Source: Streptomyces sp. GC420
GTDB taxonomy: Bacteria; Actinomycetota; Actinomycetes; Streptomycetales; Streptomycetaceae
Assembly (NCBI RefSeq): GCF_009916105.1
Contig: NZ_JAAAXQ010000020.1
Span: 1-40,367, forward strand
Length of the DNA: 40,367 bases
Direction of reading: 5' to 3'
A program made the translations under genes and the position numbers. Positions 8,261 through 15,528 of the stretch are shown here, piece by piece. The notes under the pieces were generated by a model, which saw only the letters and a list, made by a program, of their open reading frames with translations, made no database searches and had not been told where the DNA came from. The number at the start of each line of letters is the position of its first letter. Position 1 is the stretch's first letter.

Positions 8261-9081
8261 GCGAACCTCCGGGCCTGCTGGGGTGGAGAAGGGCGGCGCG
8301 GGGAAGGCGCGGTGGCCAGCTGAGGGCGAGCGTCAACGGTCCGCGTCGGGCGGGCTAATGGGCGTGCAGGTGTCGACGGCTCGCTCCCTGATTTCTTCAG
8401 CGTCGTCGCTGCGCCGCTGCCGGGTGCGCGGGCGGGAGACCGGCTGTCGGGCAGCAGGCTCCGAGCGGTGTGGGTGATTTCCCAACGAGCCTGGATGGTT
8501 GCCGTGGGCAAGAGTAGGTAGGAGACCGTCATGCGGACGATGGCCTCGACCTCCTGGATCCGGTCGGGGTGTCCGCCGGGCTCGGCGGCATACAAGCGGC
8601 GACAGCGTTCCGCGACCGCGCCCACAACTGCGGCCAGGCCTCGGCCGAGGTTGACCCGCTGATCTGCCGGGGTGTGCCGTGGCGAGAGGAGACTCAGGTC
8701 TGCTGCCTGGGGGGCATGGCCGGTGAGCACGTCGTGGAGCAAGGGGTGATCATGGCTCACTGCGAGTATCCAGCTCATCGCGGCCACGAGGCAGTCTCTG
8801 GGTTCCGCACCCCGTCCGCGGGCTCGGCGCCAGCGCAGGTCCACTCCGTCCAGCAGCCGGTCGGTCTCCCGCCAGAGCAGAGCCTGGGTGATGCCGTTCC
8901 GGTCACCGAAGGTGTTGTAGAGGGTTTGCCGTGACACGCCTGCGGCGGACGCGATCCGCTCCATCGAGGTCCGGTCCCACGCGCCATCCGCGTGTAGACC
9001 AAGCGCGATGTTCAGCACGGCTTCTCTGACGCGCAGTTCCCGGGGCGTGCGCCGATGGCCCGGTGCGGTGTCGCTGCTCAT
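8257..9081 (-). CDS. TetR-family transcriptional regulator with an aberrant C-terminal tail
   Basis: A protein of 274 residues. Residues about 15-60 form the TetR helix-turn-helix: REAVLNIALGLHADG, TSMERIASAAGVSRQTLYN, TFGDRNGITQALL. The ligand-binding helices run to about residue 215 (VSYLLLPTATIQARWEITHT). The last 60 or so residues are Pro/Arg/Ser-rich and unlike any TetR end. The DNA under this tail contains, in another frame, a degenerate copy of the STAND regulator's 3' end, so the tail probably arose when a deletion fused the frame to foreign DNA. The start overlaps the CPBP stop (ATGA) and the stop overlaps the next EEP start (ATGA). Probably autoregulatory or a regulator of this chain. 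Confidence 0.85.
   Translation of the reverse strand: MSSDTAPGHRRTPRELRVREAVLNIALGLHADGAWDRTSMERIASAAGVSRQTLYNTFGDRNGITQALLWRETDRLLDGVDLRWRRARGRGAEPRDCLVAAMSWILAVSHDHPLLHDVLTGHAPQAADLSLLSPRHTPADQRVNLGRGLAAVVGAVAERCRRLYAAEPGGHPDRIQEVEAIVRMTVSYLLLPTATIQARWEITHTARSLLPDSRSPARAPGSGAATTLKKSGSEPSTPARPLARPTRTVDARPQLATAPSPRRPSPPQQARRFA
8333..8412 (-). pseudogene. Remnant of a STAND/TPR regulator 3' end inside the TetR tail
   Basis: In a frame different from TetR, the minus strand reads EEIRERAVDTCTPISPPDADR and then stops at 8333-8335. The intact STAND protein ends with LYREAVAIYTPISPTDTDR plus a few more residues. At DNA level about 37 of 46 bases match over the best stretch (8337-8382). This places a decayed regulator end directly upstream of the second EEP gene, the same position the intact regulator holds relative to the first EEP gene. 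Confidence 0.65.
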
Positions 9082-9707
9082 ACGTGTGCCTCGTCGCCAG
9101 TCCGCGTCTCCCGCCAGGCCCAGAAGGCTGCCGCGAGTGCGAGGGCGAGCACAGGTAGGAGCGGCACGCCGAACAGGGTGTTGAGCGTGTTGTATGCGGC
9201 GTGGGCGAGAACGAGCGGGATCACCCGCTGGTAGCGGTGATACAGCCATCCCGCCGTGATGCCGAGGGGCAGCATCGCAAGCATGGGCCACAGCCCCAGG
9301 TAGGCGTGCGGGAGAGTACGCATCAGGGCGACGACGACCAGGCACTCCCACAGTGGCCGCCGCGCAGCGGTCAGGACCGCGACCACCACCGCCGTGGCCA
9401 GAAGCTCTTCGACGCAGGCCGACCAGATGCCATGGACGAGATGCGGGCCGAGGTCCGGTACTCCGGCCGCGGTCGCCTGATCTCCCTCCATGACGGGGCC
9501 GGGCAGCCGCTGGAGCACGCTGAGCAGCAGAACGGCCGCGCACACCGCCGCCGCGTAGGCGTAGAAGACCATCTCGCCCTGCGCCCGTGTCGCCCGCTCG
9601 GCCTTGGTGCGCTTGCGGAACAGCCGCTTCGGCCCGGTCAGCTTCAGGTGCTGAATGGACAGTCCCCAGCGGGCGGTGACCTCGACGCAGAGCCATATCC
9701 AGATCAC
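9078..9707 (-). CDS. CPBP-family intramembrane metalloprotease
   Basis: A protein of 209 residues. A GTG start at 9707-9705 overlaps the stop of the preceding gene (GTGA). The same frame runs further upstream, but that part is Arg-rich and antisense in composition. The CPBP (Abi/Rce1-type) signature is present: SACVEELLATA (paired Glu), a second helix with RTLPHAYLG, and HAAYNTLNTL near the C-terminus. Four or more hydrophobic helices are visible. The usual Arg three residues after the Glu pair (EExxxR) is Thr/Ala here, so activity is plausible but not certain. Family members cleave membrane-bound substrates or act in bacteriocin immunity. Confidence 0.78.
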   Translation of the reverse strand: MIWIWLCVEVTARWGLSIQHLKLTGPKRLFRKRTKAERATRAQGEMVFYAYAAAVCAAVLLLSVLQRLPGPVMEGDQATAAGVPDLGPHLVHGIWSACVEELLATAVVVAVLTAARRPLWECLVVVALMRTLPHAYLGLWPMLAMLPLGITAGWLYHRYQRVIPLVLAHAAYNTLNTLFGVPLLPVLALALAAAFWAWRETRTGDEAHV

Positions 9708-10108
9708 CAGCCCTCGCTGAGATGTCCGGCGATCTGTGTCGAGGTGCCGTTGGCCGTGAATTCGCCGGCCTCGTCGGCGGTGATCACGGTGAGCGCGCCC
9801 ACGAGGGGGACGGCACGCCGCCACCAATGCTCCATCTTGTCGGGCTGGGGCCGTGTGATGATCAGCCACCAGAGCCAAACTGCGGCACCGGCGAGCCCGG
9901 CCAGTCGGCCGATCTCCTCGACTCGAAGCGCCGCGACCGGCACATCGACGTCGTACAGCTCCGCGGCGGCCAGGACGGCCCCCGCGAGGTGAGGTCCGGC
10001 CGCGAAGGCGTAAAGGGTCAGCACTGCGGCGTACCCGTGTGCCGCTCTCCAAGAGCTGGGTCGCTGCCCGGATATGAGCAGTTGGCTGCGGGCAAGAAGC
10101 GAAGGCAT
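9704..10108 (-). CDS. Small membrane protein, unknown function
   Basis: A protein of 134 residues with at least two or three predicted membrane segments: GYAAVLTLYAFAAGPHLAGA, LAGLAGAAVWLWWLII and AVPLVGALTVIT. The ATG has a short-spaced AGGAAG upstream. The stop overlaps the GTG of the CPBP gene, so the pair is probably translated in step and may form one membrane complex. No family was recognised. An alternative is that it is the N-terminal half of the CPBP protein split by a frameshift; the well-formed overlap argues for two genes. Confidence 0.6.
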   Translation of the reverse strand: MPSLLARSQLLISGQRPSSWRAAHGYAAVLTLYAFAAGPHLAGAVLAAAELYDVDVPVAALRVEEIGRLAGLAGAAVWLWWLIITRPQPDKMEHWWRRAVPLVGALTVITADEAGEFTANGTSTQIAGHLSEGW

Positions 10109-10114
10109 GTCTTC

Positions 10115-10327
10115 CTAGGACTGTGTGGTGAGGAGTGAGTAGCGGTTCTCGCTGTGCGAGGCGGGGGACGGCGCGTGCTGTACGGCTGGCGTCGTCCCTA
10201 CTGCTGCGTGGTGTCGCCGCGGCTGCCCTTGGAGATCCTGGTCGACGGGGTAGTTGTCCTTGCCGCCCAACCAGTAGTTCCAGGTCCTGGCTGAATGGGG
10301 GACGGACGTGTCGATCTTGTTTTCCAC
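10115..10327 (-). pseudogene. Truncated actinobacterial SAM-dependent methyltransferase (DUF574 type)
   Basis: From a GTG with GGAG eight bases upstream, the frame reads KIDTSVPHSARTWNYWLGGK and then DNYPVDQD, the highly characteristic N-terminus of a large actinobacterial methyltransferase family normally about 260-280 residues long. Homology stops after some 30 residues and the frame ends at 70, so the SAM-binding core is gone. The remaining codons run into the start region of the small membrane gene, consistent with a deletion joint near 10230. Confidence 0.75.
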
Positions 10328-10353
10328 GGGGATTCTCCGGAAGTCGTGCCCGG

Positions 10354-10869
10354 TCAGGGACCAGATCGGGGGTCGGGGGGCGCGAGAGCAGTGAGGATGG
10401 GGCACAGCGCGAAGGGCGCCGTCAGGAGTCGCCCGGTCGGATCACCGCGAGTGATCCACCGCAGGCTGAGGCCGTCGTCCCGGGCGGCACGCGGAGGGAT
10501 CTGCACCATGGGCCCGCTGAGGTAGGTGACCCAGGGCGGCCAGGGAAGACCGCCGGAGCGCAGCGGGACGTAGAAGTTCCAGCAACTACCTTCAGCGGAT
10601 ACCGCGCCGCGCCGCTCGCCGTGCGACCGCAACTGATCGAGGGCCAAACTGGCGATCTGCTGCGGTGTCCGTACCACGTCGAAGCAGCGTCCGGTCTCAA
10701 TGAAACGGGCCGCGGAGCTGCGCCACGCCGAGCCCAGCAGTGCGTACGCCTCCCGGCCGGGATCATCCTCGGCGGCAGTGGGGATGGTCCACGGTCGTTG
10801 GGCAGAGGCCTTCGGCTGTACGCCGGCCGGGGCGGGCCGCCGGGCTTTGGTGCGTCGGATGGTGATCAC
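10354..10869 (-). CDS. Conserved hypothetical protein
   Basis: A protein of 171 residues from a GTG 11 bases after the stop of the upstream gene. It contains GREAYALLGSAWRSSAARF, a FDVVRTPQQIASLALDQL segment, a GSCWNFYVPLRSGGLPWPPW segment and a C-terminal RWITRGDPTGRLL. The FDVV...LALDQL...G pattern recalls the short proteins annotated as bifunctional DNA primase/polymerase-like in Streptomyces, but no catalytic residues of that family can be identified, so the name is not adopted. Probably cytoplasmic and co-transcribed with its neighbours. Confidence 0.6.
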   Translation of the reverse strand: MITIRRTKARRPAPAGVQPKASAQRPWTIPTAAEDDPGREAYALLGSAWRSSAARFIETGRCFDVVRTPQQIASLALDQLRSHGERRGAVSAEGSCWNFYVPLRSGGLPWPPWVTYLSGPMVQIPPRAARDDGLSLRWITRGDPTGRLLTAPFALCPILTALAPPDPRSGP

Positions 10870-10880
10870 GCGGTGGCCCT

Positions 10881-11696
10881 TCAGGCAGGCTGACGCCGGA
10901 GCCACTGATCGGGGTGACGCAGTTCGTCGAGCGTGGGGACGAGCTCGTGCATCGTCCACAGACGGTTGAAGCCCTCAGAACCGATCGAGTCCATGGCCTG
11001 CTCGACGAACGCCGTCGACCGGAGCAGCCGCCGGCCGCGCTGCCCACGTTCGCGGAGGAACACAAGCGCCGCCTGACGCCGATAGGTCCAGGAAGGCCGT
11101 CGCTGCCTGTCGGACACTGGCTTGCCCAGTACGAGCGGCGTTGTCCTACGGCCTGCCCAGCAGGCATGACCGGTGCTCAGCTGGACGACCGGACTCTGGT
11201 CTTCCCGGACCGGTGGCCAAGCACCACCCGGGACGAGGACTCCGCGACACGCCTCGACCTGCGCTTGTTCGGTGAGCACGCGGACGAGTAACTCGCAGAG
11301 TCCGTCGGGGTCGGAGAGCAGGCCCTGATGCGCGAGCGCCTTAGGCACGACCAACGTCGAAGGCCAGCCGACGGTGTTGGCGACAAGGACGGATGCGTCA
11401 ACCGCCCATAACGTGCGTGCCGCCCGGCCTGCGTCTATGGGGAGTGCCGCGACCTTCTTCCGCTCGCGCGCGGTCAACTCGGCGTCCGTGGTGTCGCGTT
11501 CGACCTGACGGCGGATGAAGGCCGAGAAGTCCTTGGCCAGGTCGGGGACGGTCAGCAGCCTCACCGTTACGGTGTGCGGCAGCGCGAGCCCGGTGATCTG
11601 CTCGACGTACGGTGCCGCCTTGGTGAGGAAGACGCTCATGTCCTCTGCCAGCTGCGAGTTCCGACCGGTCTCGTCCCGGACGTTGATCGTGGTCAT
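10881..11696 (-). CDS. Zinc metalloprotease-like protein with degenerate HExxH
   Basis: A protein of 271 residues resembling Streptomyces zinc-dependent metalloproteases with the order: RLLTVPDLAKDFSAFIRRQV, ASVLVANTVGWPSTLVVPKA, a HExxH helix, an (E)GHAxWA element and a C-terminal LDELRHPDQWLRR. At the HExxH position the sequence reads RVLTE (139-143), so both His and the catalytic Glu are missing, while the later GHACWAG (176-181) is kept. It is therefore probably not a protease. Codon 136 is TTA, suggesting bldA control. Start choice is weak: ATG 11696 is used because the 20 residues from an alternative ATG at 11756 look non-conserved; neither has a clear ribosome site. First gene of the long minus-strand chain. 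Confidence 0.65.
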   Translation of the reverse strand: MTTINVRDETGRNSQLAEDMSVFLTKAAPYVEQITGLALPHTVTVRLLTVPDLAKDFSAFIRRQVERDTTDAELTARERKKVAALPIDAGRAARTLWAVDASVLVANTVGWPSTLVVPKALAHQGLLSDPDGLCELLVRVLTEQAQVEACRGVLVPGGAWPPVREDQSPVVQLSTGHACWAGRRTTPLVLGKPVSDRQRRPSWTYRRQAALVFLRERGQRGRRLLRSTAFVEQAMDSIGSEGFNRLWTMHELVPTLDELRHPDQWLRRQPA

Positions 11697-12042
11697 GCGC
11701 GGGCTTTCGGGTCGGGTGCGGGCAATGAGGTAGCGGACGGTGGTCCGGAGTGCCATCTGACGGTGACGGCGGCGACGATCGCCACGTGGCGGCTCATCGG
11801 GATGCTGATGAGCCCCCTCGACCCCACGGCGGGAGGCGGCTGCCCCCAGTGGGCGGGCGGTGCGGTGGCGGAATGGTTCGGCACAGGTCTTTTCTGGTGT
11901 TCGACAGCGTCTTCACTGCTTGGCGGGTGGGATGTCCGGTGCGGAGGGCTGGGGGTGCGAATGGGCTGTGTGGCCCCCGCACCGGAGGGGACCCGCCTCT
12001 CTGTCGGCCGCCGACTGCTGACAGAGAGGCGGGAGCTGTGCG
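11697..12042. other. Intergenic region between conservon operon end and metalloprotease-like operon
   Basis: It holds the promoter of the minus-strand chain starting at 11696 and the terminator hairpin at 11992-12033. No clear -10/-35 pair or additional gene could be supported. Confidence 0.5.
11992..12033 (-). terminator. Terminator of the conservon/acyl-CoA dehydrogenase operon
   Basis: Arms of 14 bases at 11992-12005 and 12020-12033 are perfectly complementary around a 14-base loop, ten bases beyond the acyl-CoA dehydrogenase stop. No T-run, as usual in Streptomyces. It separates two minus-strand transcription units. Confidence 0.85.
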
Positions 12043-13248
12043 TCAGCTTCGGCGGCGGAGGGCGTGCCGAACGGACCACTGCGTTCGCGAGGGACCGAGT
12101 GCGGCGTCTGCGATGTACTTGATCTGTATGTCGTCTGAGCCAGCCGGCGCGTTGATGAGGCGAACGTCGCGCAGGAGCCGTTCGATCGGGTTCTCCAGGC
12201 GTACGGCGTGGCCACCGTGGAGGTGCTGGGCGTCCTCGGCGGAAGCGACCGCCGTCCGGTTGCTGACGAGCTTGGCGTCGAGGAGCCACTCGTCACATGG
12301 CTCGCCTGCGTCGAGCAGATACGAGGCGTGGAAGACAGCAAGTTCGGCCTGTCTCATCCTGACCGCCATCTCCGCGATTCGACGGCGGACGGCGGGTACG
12401 TCTGAAAGGTGTCCACCGCGGCGTTCGCGCTCGGATACCCACCTCGTCGTTACGTCCCAGGTCTCCTGCTGGATGCCCAGGCCGACTGCGGCGAGATTCA
12501 AGCGTCCGTAGACCACCGAGGAGATCAGTGCGGCGTCCTCACCGTCACCGACTTCGCCGATGACATGGGATCGGGGGACGCGGACTCCCGTCAGACGGAG
12601 TCCGTCGGCAGAGAATCCCCGCAGCCCGCTTACGGGCCGGCGGATGACCTCGACTCCGGGCATGCCGTTCTCCACCAGGAAGGCCGTGAGACCTCGTGGG
12701 TCACCGGTCTTGCCCGTGCGGGCGACCACGCAGTGGATGTCTCCGAGATCGACGTTGCCCACCAGATCCTTCTCACCGTCGAGGATGAAGTCCCGACCTT
12801 TGCGGCGGGCTGTGGTGTCCATCCCGCGGAGGTGGCTTCCGGAGTGGCGGTCTGTGGAGGCGATGGTCGGCCAGACGCGGCCTGCGGCGATCTCGGGCAA
12901 CCACTGGCTGCGCATCTCGTCGCTCCCGCATTCGATGATGGGAGCCGCGCCGAGAATGGAGGCCTGGAGAATGGCGCCGGCGGCCGCGCTGGCCCGGGAG
13001 ATCACCACGAGGGTCATCGTCTTGGAGACGTGTCCTTCGTCCATGCCGCCGAAATCGGATCCGATGAGCACCCCGAGGAGTCCCGCGTCGCTGCAGATCC
13101 GTCGTACTTCGCGGTCGGTGTGCGGGCCGAGGGCTTCCAACTGGGGAACGAGCGGTGCGATTTCGCGCTGCGCGAGCGACGTGACCAGCTCGTGAAGGTG
13201 CTGATGGTCTTCGGTCCGGTACGGGTGGACGAGGGTGTCGGCTGTCAT
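12043..13248 (-). CDS. Acyl-CoA dehydrogenase-like flavoprotein
   Basis: A protein of 401 residues with the three-part acyl-CoA dehydrogenase layout: N-terminal helices (EIAPLVPQLEALG, GLLGVLIGSDFGG), middle beta domain (PTIASTDRHSGSHL, DFILDGEKDLVGNVDLGDIH, VIRRPVSGLRGFSADGLRLT) and C-terminal helical FAD/acyl domain (YGRLNLAAVGLGIQQETWD, QHLHGGHAVRLENPIERLLR). The usual C-terminal EGTxEIQ motif reads AGSDDIQ (369-375), so the catalytic Glu of the MCAD type is Ala; another Glu may serve, or it may act differently. ATG 13248 has AGGGGA upstream. It lies 163 bases after the GAF gene and is the last gene before the terminator, so it is probably an output enzyme of the conservon operon. Confidence 0.85.
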   Translation of the reverse strand: MTADTLVHPYRTEDHQHLHELVTSLAQREIAPLVPQLEALGPHTDREVRRICSDAGLLGVLIGSDFGGMDEGHVSKTMTLVVISRASAAAGAILQASILGAAPIIECGSDEMRSQWLPEIAAGRVWPTIASTDRHSGSHLRGMDTTARRKGRDFILDGEKDLVGNVDLGDIHCVVARTGKTGDPRGLTAFLVENGMPGVEVIRRPVSGLRGFSADGLRLTGVRVPRSHVIGEVGDGEDAALISSVVYGRLNLAAVGLGIQQETWDVTTRWVSERERRGGHLSDVPAVRRRIAEMAVRMRQAELAVFHASYLLDAGEPCDEWLLDAKLVSNRTAVASAEDAQHLHGGHAVRLENPIERLLRDVRLINAPAGSDDIQIKYIADAALGPSRTQWSVRHALRRRS

Positions 13249-13411
13249 GGTCTGGTCCCCTCTTTCTGGGCAGGCGGCGGGGTGCATCTGCTCCGGGCGC
13301 TCAGGTGGTTCGTCGGGGCAGGACGGGTCCGGCATGTCGTCGGTGGGCTCTGGGGGACGGATCGCCGGCGCGGGTTCGATGTCGGAGGAAATGCCACCGG
13401 GCGAGGGGAAG

Positions 13412-13966
13412 TTACGGATGCGGGGTGCGTTCGTAGACCGCAGTCATGAGGAGGTCGCGATAGTGCTCCATGAGTACGCGCGCGGGCCTTCCGACGTCCC
13501 TGGGGCGTGGGTTCTGACCGATGGCGCAGATGGTTCCCCAGACCTGACCAGTACGGTGGTCGATCAGTGGGGAGCCCTGGTACGTGCGGATGCCGAACTC
13601 GTCGATGACCGGGTTGGTGGCGAAGTTCGCGTAAGCCAGGGTGTCGTTGAGGATCAGGGTCCTGCGGTTCGTGTAGACGTCGGGGCACCAACCGTGCGTG
13701 AGCTCGGGCATGGTGCGGTCCGCCTGCGGCATGTCGGTGCCGGCCGGGTTGGATAGGCCGACGAAGAGCTGCTGCTCCGGTACGACGCCGAACCAGTTGA
13801 CCATCGCCCAGGGCAGGCCGCTCTCCTCGCTGAGCAGCTCGGCGAAGGCGTCGAACGCTCCCACCGGGGGGTTTGCGAGATCGATGACGTCGGGCAGGCG
13901 GGATGCCCAGTCGGATAGGGCGCCGGCCTGGTGCAGTGGGGTCTCGGGGACGCTGCCGTGGATCAT
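13412..13966 (-). CDS. GAF-domain protein coupled to the conservon
   Basis: A protein of 184 residues, essentially a single GAF domain: ANPPVGAFDAFAELLSEESG, WAMVNWFGVVPEQQLFVGLS, CPDVYTNRRTLILND, ANFATNPVIDEFGIRTYQGS and GTICAIGQNPRPRD. GAF domains bind small ligands or act as regulatory modules; the ligand is unknown. The ATG overlaps the cvnD stop in an ATGA junction with AAGGAG seven bases upstream, so translation is coupled to the GTPase-like protein. A GAF protein in this place is a natural partner or sensor for the conservon complex. Confidence 0.85.
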   Translation of the reverse strand: MIHGSVPETPLHQAGALSDWASRLPDVIDLANPPVGAFDAFAELLSEESGLPWAMVNWFGVVPEQQLFVGLSNPAGTDMPQADRTMPELTHGWCPDVYTNRRTLILNDTLAYANFATNPVIDEFGIRTYQGSPLIDHRTGQVWGTICAIGQNPRPRDVGRPARVLMEHYRDLLMTAVYERTPHP

Positions 13967-14568
13967 GTCAAGGCTCCTTGGAAGGACGGCTGGAAGGTCC
14001 GGGCGTGCTCAATCGCGAGGTCCATGGCCCGTACGAGGACAGCGGTGGCGGAACTTGGCGCGCGGGCATCGCAGAGCATCACCGGCACGTGAGCCGGGAG
14101 AGCCAGGGCCGAATGGACCTCTTCGGGGCTGTACTCGTGGGCGTCGGGGAACTCGTTGACCGCGACGAGGAAGGGAGTGCCTCGCCGCTCGAAGTAGTCG
14201 AGAGCCGGGAAGCTGTCATCCAGTCGGCGGGTGTCAGCGAGGACGACTGCGACGATCGCTCCCTCGGTCAGCTCATCCCACATGAACCAGAACCGGTCCT
14301 GCCCGGGGGTTCCGAAGATCATCAGAACGGCACCGGGGAATGTCCTTCTGCCGAAGTCCAGAGCGGCGGTGGTATCCGACTTCTCGGGGAGCAGGCTGAG
14401 GTCGTCGATACCTTCGGACGCGGAGGTCATCAACGCCTCCGTACTCAAGGGGGTGATCTCCGAGACGGAACCGACGAAGGTGGTCTTGCCAACGCCGAAG
14501 CCCCCCGCTACGACGATCTTCATCGCGACGGGACCTGCGGCCCTGCTAGAGGGTTTGTAGCCCGTCAC
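13963..14568 (-). CDS. cvnD: Conservon protein CvnD, Ras-like ATP/GTP-binding protein
   Basis: A protein of 201 residues. It has a P-loop GGFGVGKT, the IFGTPGQDRFWFMWDEL switch-II/G3-type motif and AVNEFPDA where a GTPase carries NKxD. It is the small GTPase-like member of Streptomyces conservons, thought to associate with CvnA at the membrane in a G-protein-like relay. GTG 14568 was chosen because GGAGG lies six bases upstream; this gives a 23-base overlap with cvnC, which is usual for conservons. An earlier ATG at 14598 adds ten residues without a better ribosome site. Confidence 0.92.
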   Translation of the reverse strand: MTGYKPSSRAAGPVAMKIVVAGGFGVGKTTFVGSVSEITPLSTEALMTSASEGIDDLSLLPEKSDTTAALDFGRRTFPGAVLMIFGTPGQDRFWFMWDELTEGAIVAVVLADTRRLDDSFPALDYFERRGTPFLVAVNEFPDAHEYSPEEVHSALALPAHVPVMLCDARAPSSATAVLVRAMDLAIEHARTFQPSFQGALT

Positions 14569-14920
14569 GGACAGCCTCCAGAAGAGAGATGAATTCATCG
14601 TTGGTACGGGTGACTTGCTGATCGGCGACGGCCAGCGCGCCGCTTTCCATCAGGCGGGACAGCACGACCTTGGTGATCTGCACGGGAAGCGCCAGCAGCG
14701 CGGCGATCTCCGCCACTGACGACGGCTGTCCCCGGCACAGGGCCAGGGCCTTTTCAGCCTCGGGGATCGGTGTGTCCGCCGTCGGCGCCGGATCCTGGGC
14801 CGTGAGCAGGGTCTCGACTCTCAGATCGTGGCGGGGGCGGGTCTGGCCGCCGGTCAGGACGAAGTGGGCGGGGCCCTCGGCAGGCTCGCGTGTCCAAGAC
14901 CGACGGATGGAAGACGCCAT
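14546..14920 (-). CDS. cvnC: Conservon protein CvnC (DUF742)
   Basis: A protein of 124 residues matching DUF742: RREPAEG-like N-terminus, FVLTGGQTRPRHDLRVETLL, a helix-turn-helix-like segment SSVAEIAALLALPVQITKVV and VLSRLMESGAL. It begins one base after the cvnB stop and overlaps cvnD. In the Cvn9 system it is part of the membrane-associated complex; its biochemical role is not established. Confidence 0.92.
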   Translation of the reverse strand: MASSIRRSWTREPAEGPAHFVLTGGQTRPRHDLRVETLLTAQDPAPTADTPIPEAEKALALCRGQPSSVAEIAALLALPVQITKVVLSRLMESGALAVADQQVTRTNDEFISLLEAVRDGLQTL

Positions 14921-14921
14921 G

Positions 14922-15449
14922 TCACTGGCCGTCGTCCTGGCCGACCCCCGGCTGCCGGGCTGGCGTCCTTAGGTGCCGGTCCATGCCCTTGACCAGCAGC
15001 TGCATTTCATGCCCGATGGCTCCTTCATCGGCTGTCGGGCGGGTCAAGACGCCAAGGGTGCATTCGACATCCTCGGGCTTGTTGCGGCCGAGGCCGAGCG
15101 GCGTTCCCTTCGGTACTCCCGTCCCAGCACTGGCCACGAAGAGCGTCCAGTCCTTGTGCTTGATAAAGCACAGTTGGAGATCACGCGCCGAGCCGCCGGC
15201 CATGGAGGCCATGCCGTTGGTCAGCGCGTACATGCCGCTGATCACCGAGGCCATGCGGTCGGCCGTCTCGGCATCGAGGCCCTGGTCCGCGAACTCGCTG
15301 GTCCGTCGGGTGTAGGCCAGCTGCAGGCCGTCCTGGGCGGCGAGCAGCGCCCCAGTCACTCCTGGCACATCGAGCAGGGGGGTGAGCAGCCACTCCAGAT
15401 CCTGGGACTTCCCCTGCTGCTGGGGCGTGGGCGTGTTGTCGGTCATCAC
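14922..15449 (-). CDS. cvnB: Conservon protein CvnB (roadblock/LC7)
   Basis: A protein of 175 residues with a roadblock/LC7 fold, the type that regulates small GTPases: LEWLLTPLLDVPGVTGALLA, AQDGLQLAYT, ADRMASVISGMYALTNGMAS and DWTLFVASAGTGVPKGTPLG. The C-terminal 30 residues beyond the fold are variable. Two ATGs stand in tandem at the start; the first is used. It follows cvnA by 79 bases, a gap that contains a short tandem repeat. Confidence 0.92.
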   Translation of the reverse strand: MMTDNTPTPQQQGKSQDLEWLLTPLLDVPGVTGALLAAQDGLQLAYTRRTSEFADQGLDAETADRMASVISGMYALTNGMASMAGGSARDLQLCFIKHKDWTLFVASAGTGVPKGTPLGLGRNKPEDVECTLGVLTRPTADEGAIGHEMQLLVKGMDRHLRTPARQPGVGQDDGQ

Positions 15450-15458
15450 AAAGGCTCC

Positions 15459-15492
15459 GTCTCTCCGTACGGGTCTCTCCGTACGGGTCTCG
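15459..15492. repeat. Tandem 14-base repeat, 2.4 copies
   Basis: The unit GTCTCTCCGTACGG occurs twice in full (15459-15472, 15473-15486) and once in part. Each unit holds the palindrome CCGTACGG. It lies between cvnA and cvnB, just upstream of the cvnB ribosome site, and could affect cvnB translation or be a slippage product. Confidence 0.8.
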
Positions 15493-15528
15493 CCGCGGCA
15501 TCAGGGCCGGGCACCTGGGGGGGGTGGA

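Noticed and set aside
9708..10052. Longer start for the CPBP gene
   Set aside because: The added residues are Arg-rich and antisense in character, while the other frame there encodes a plausible membrane protein.
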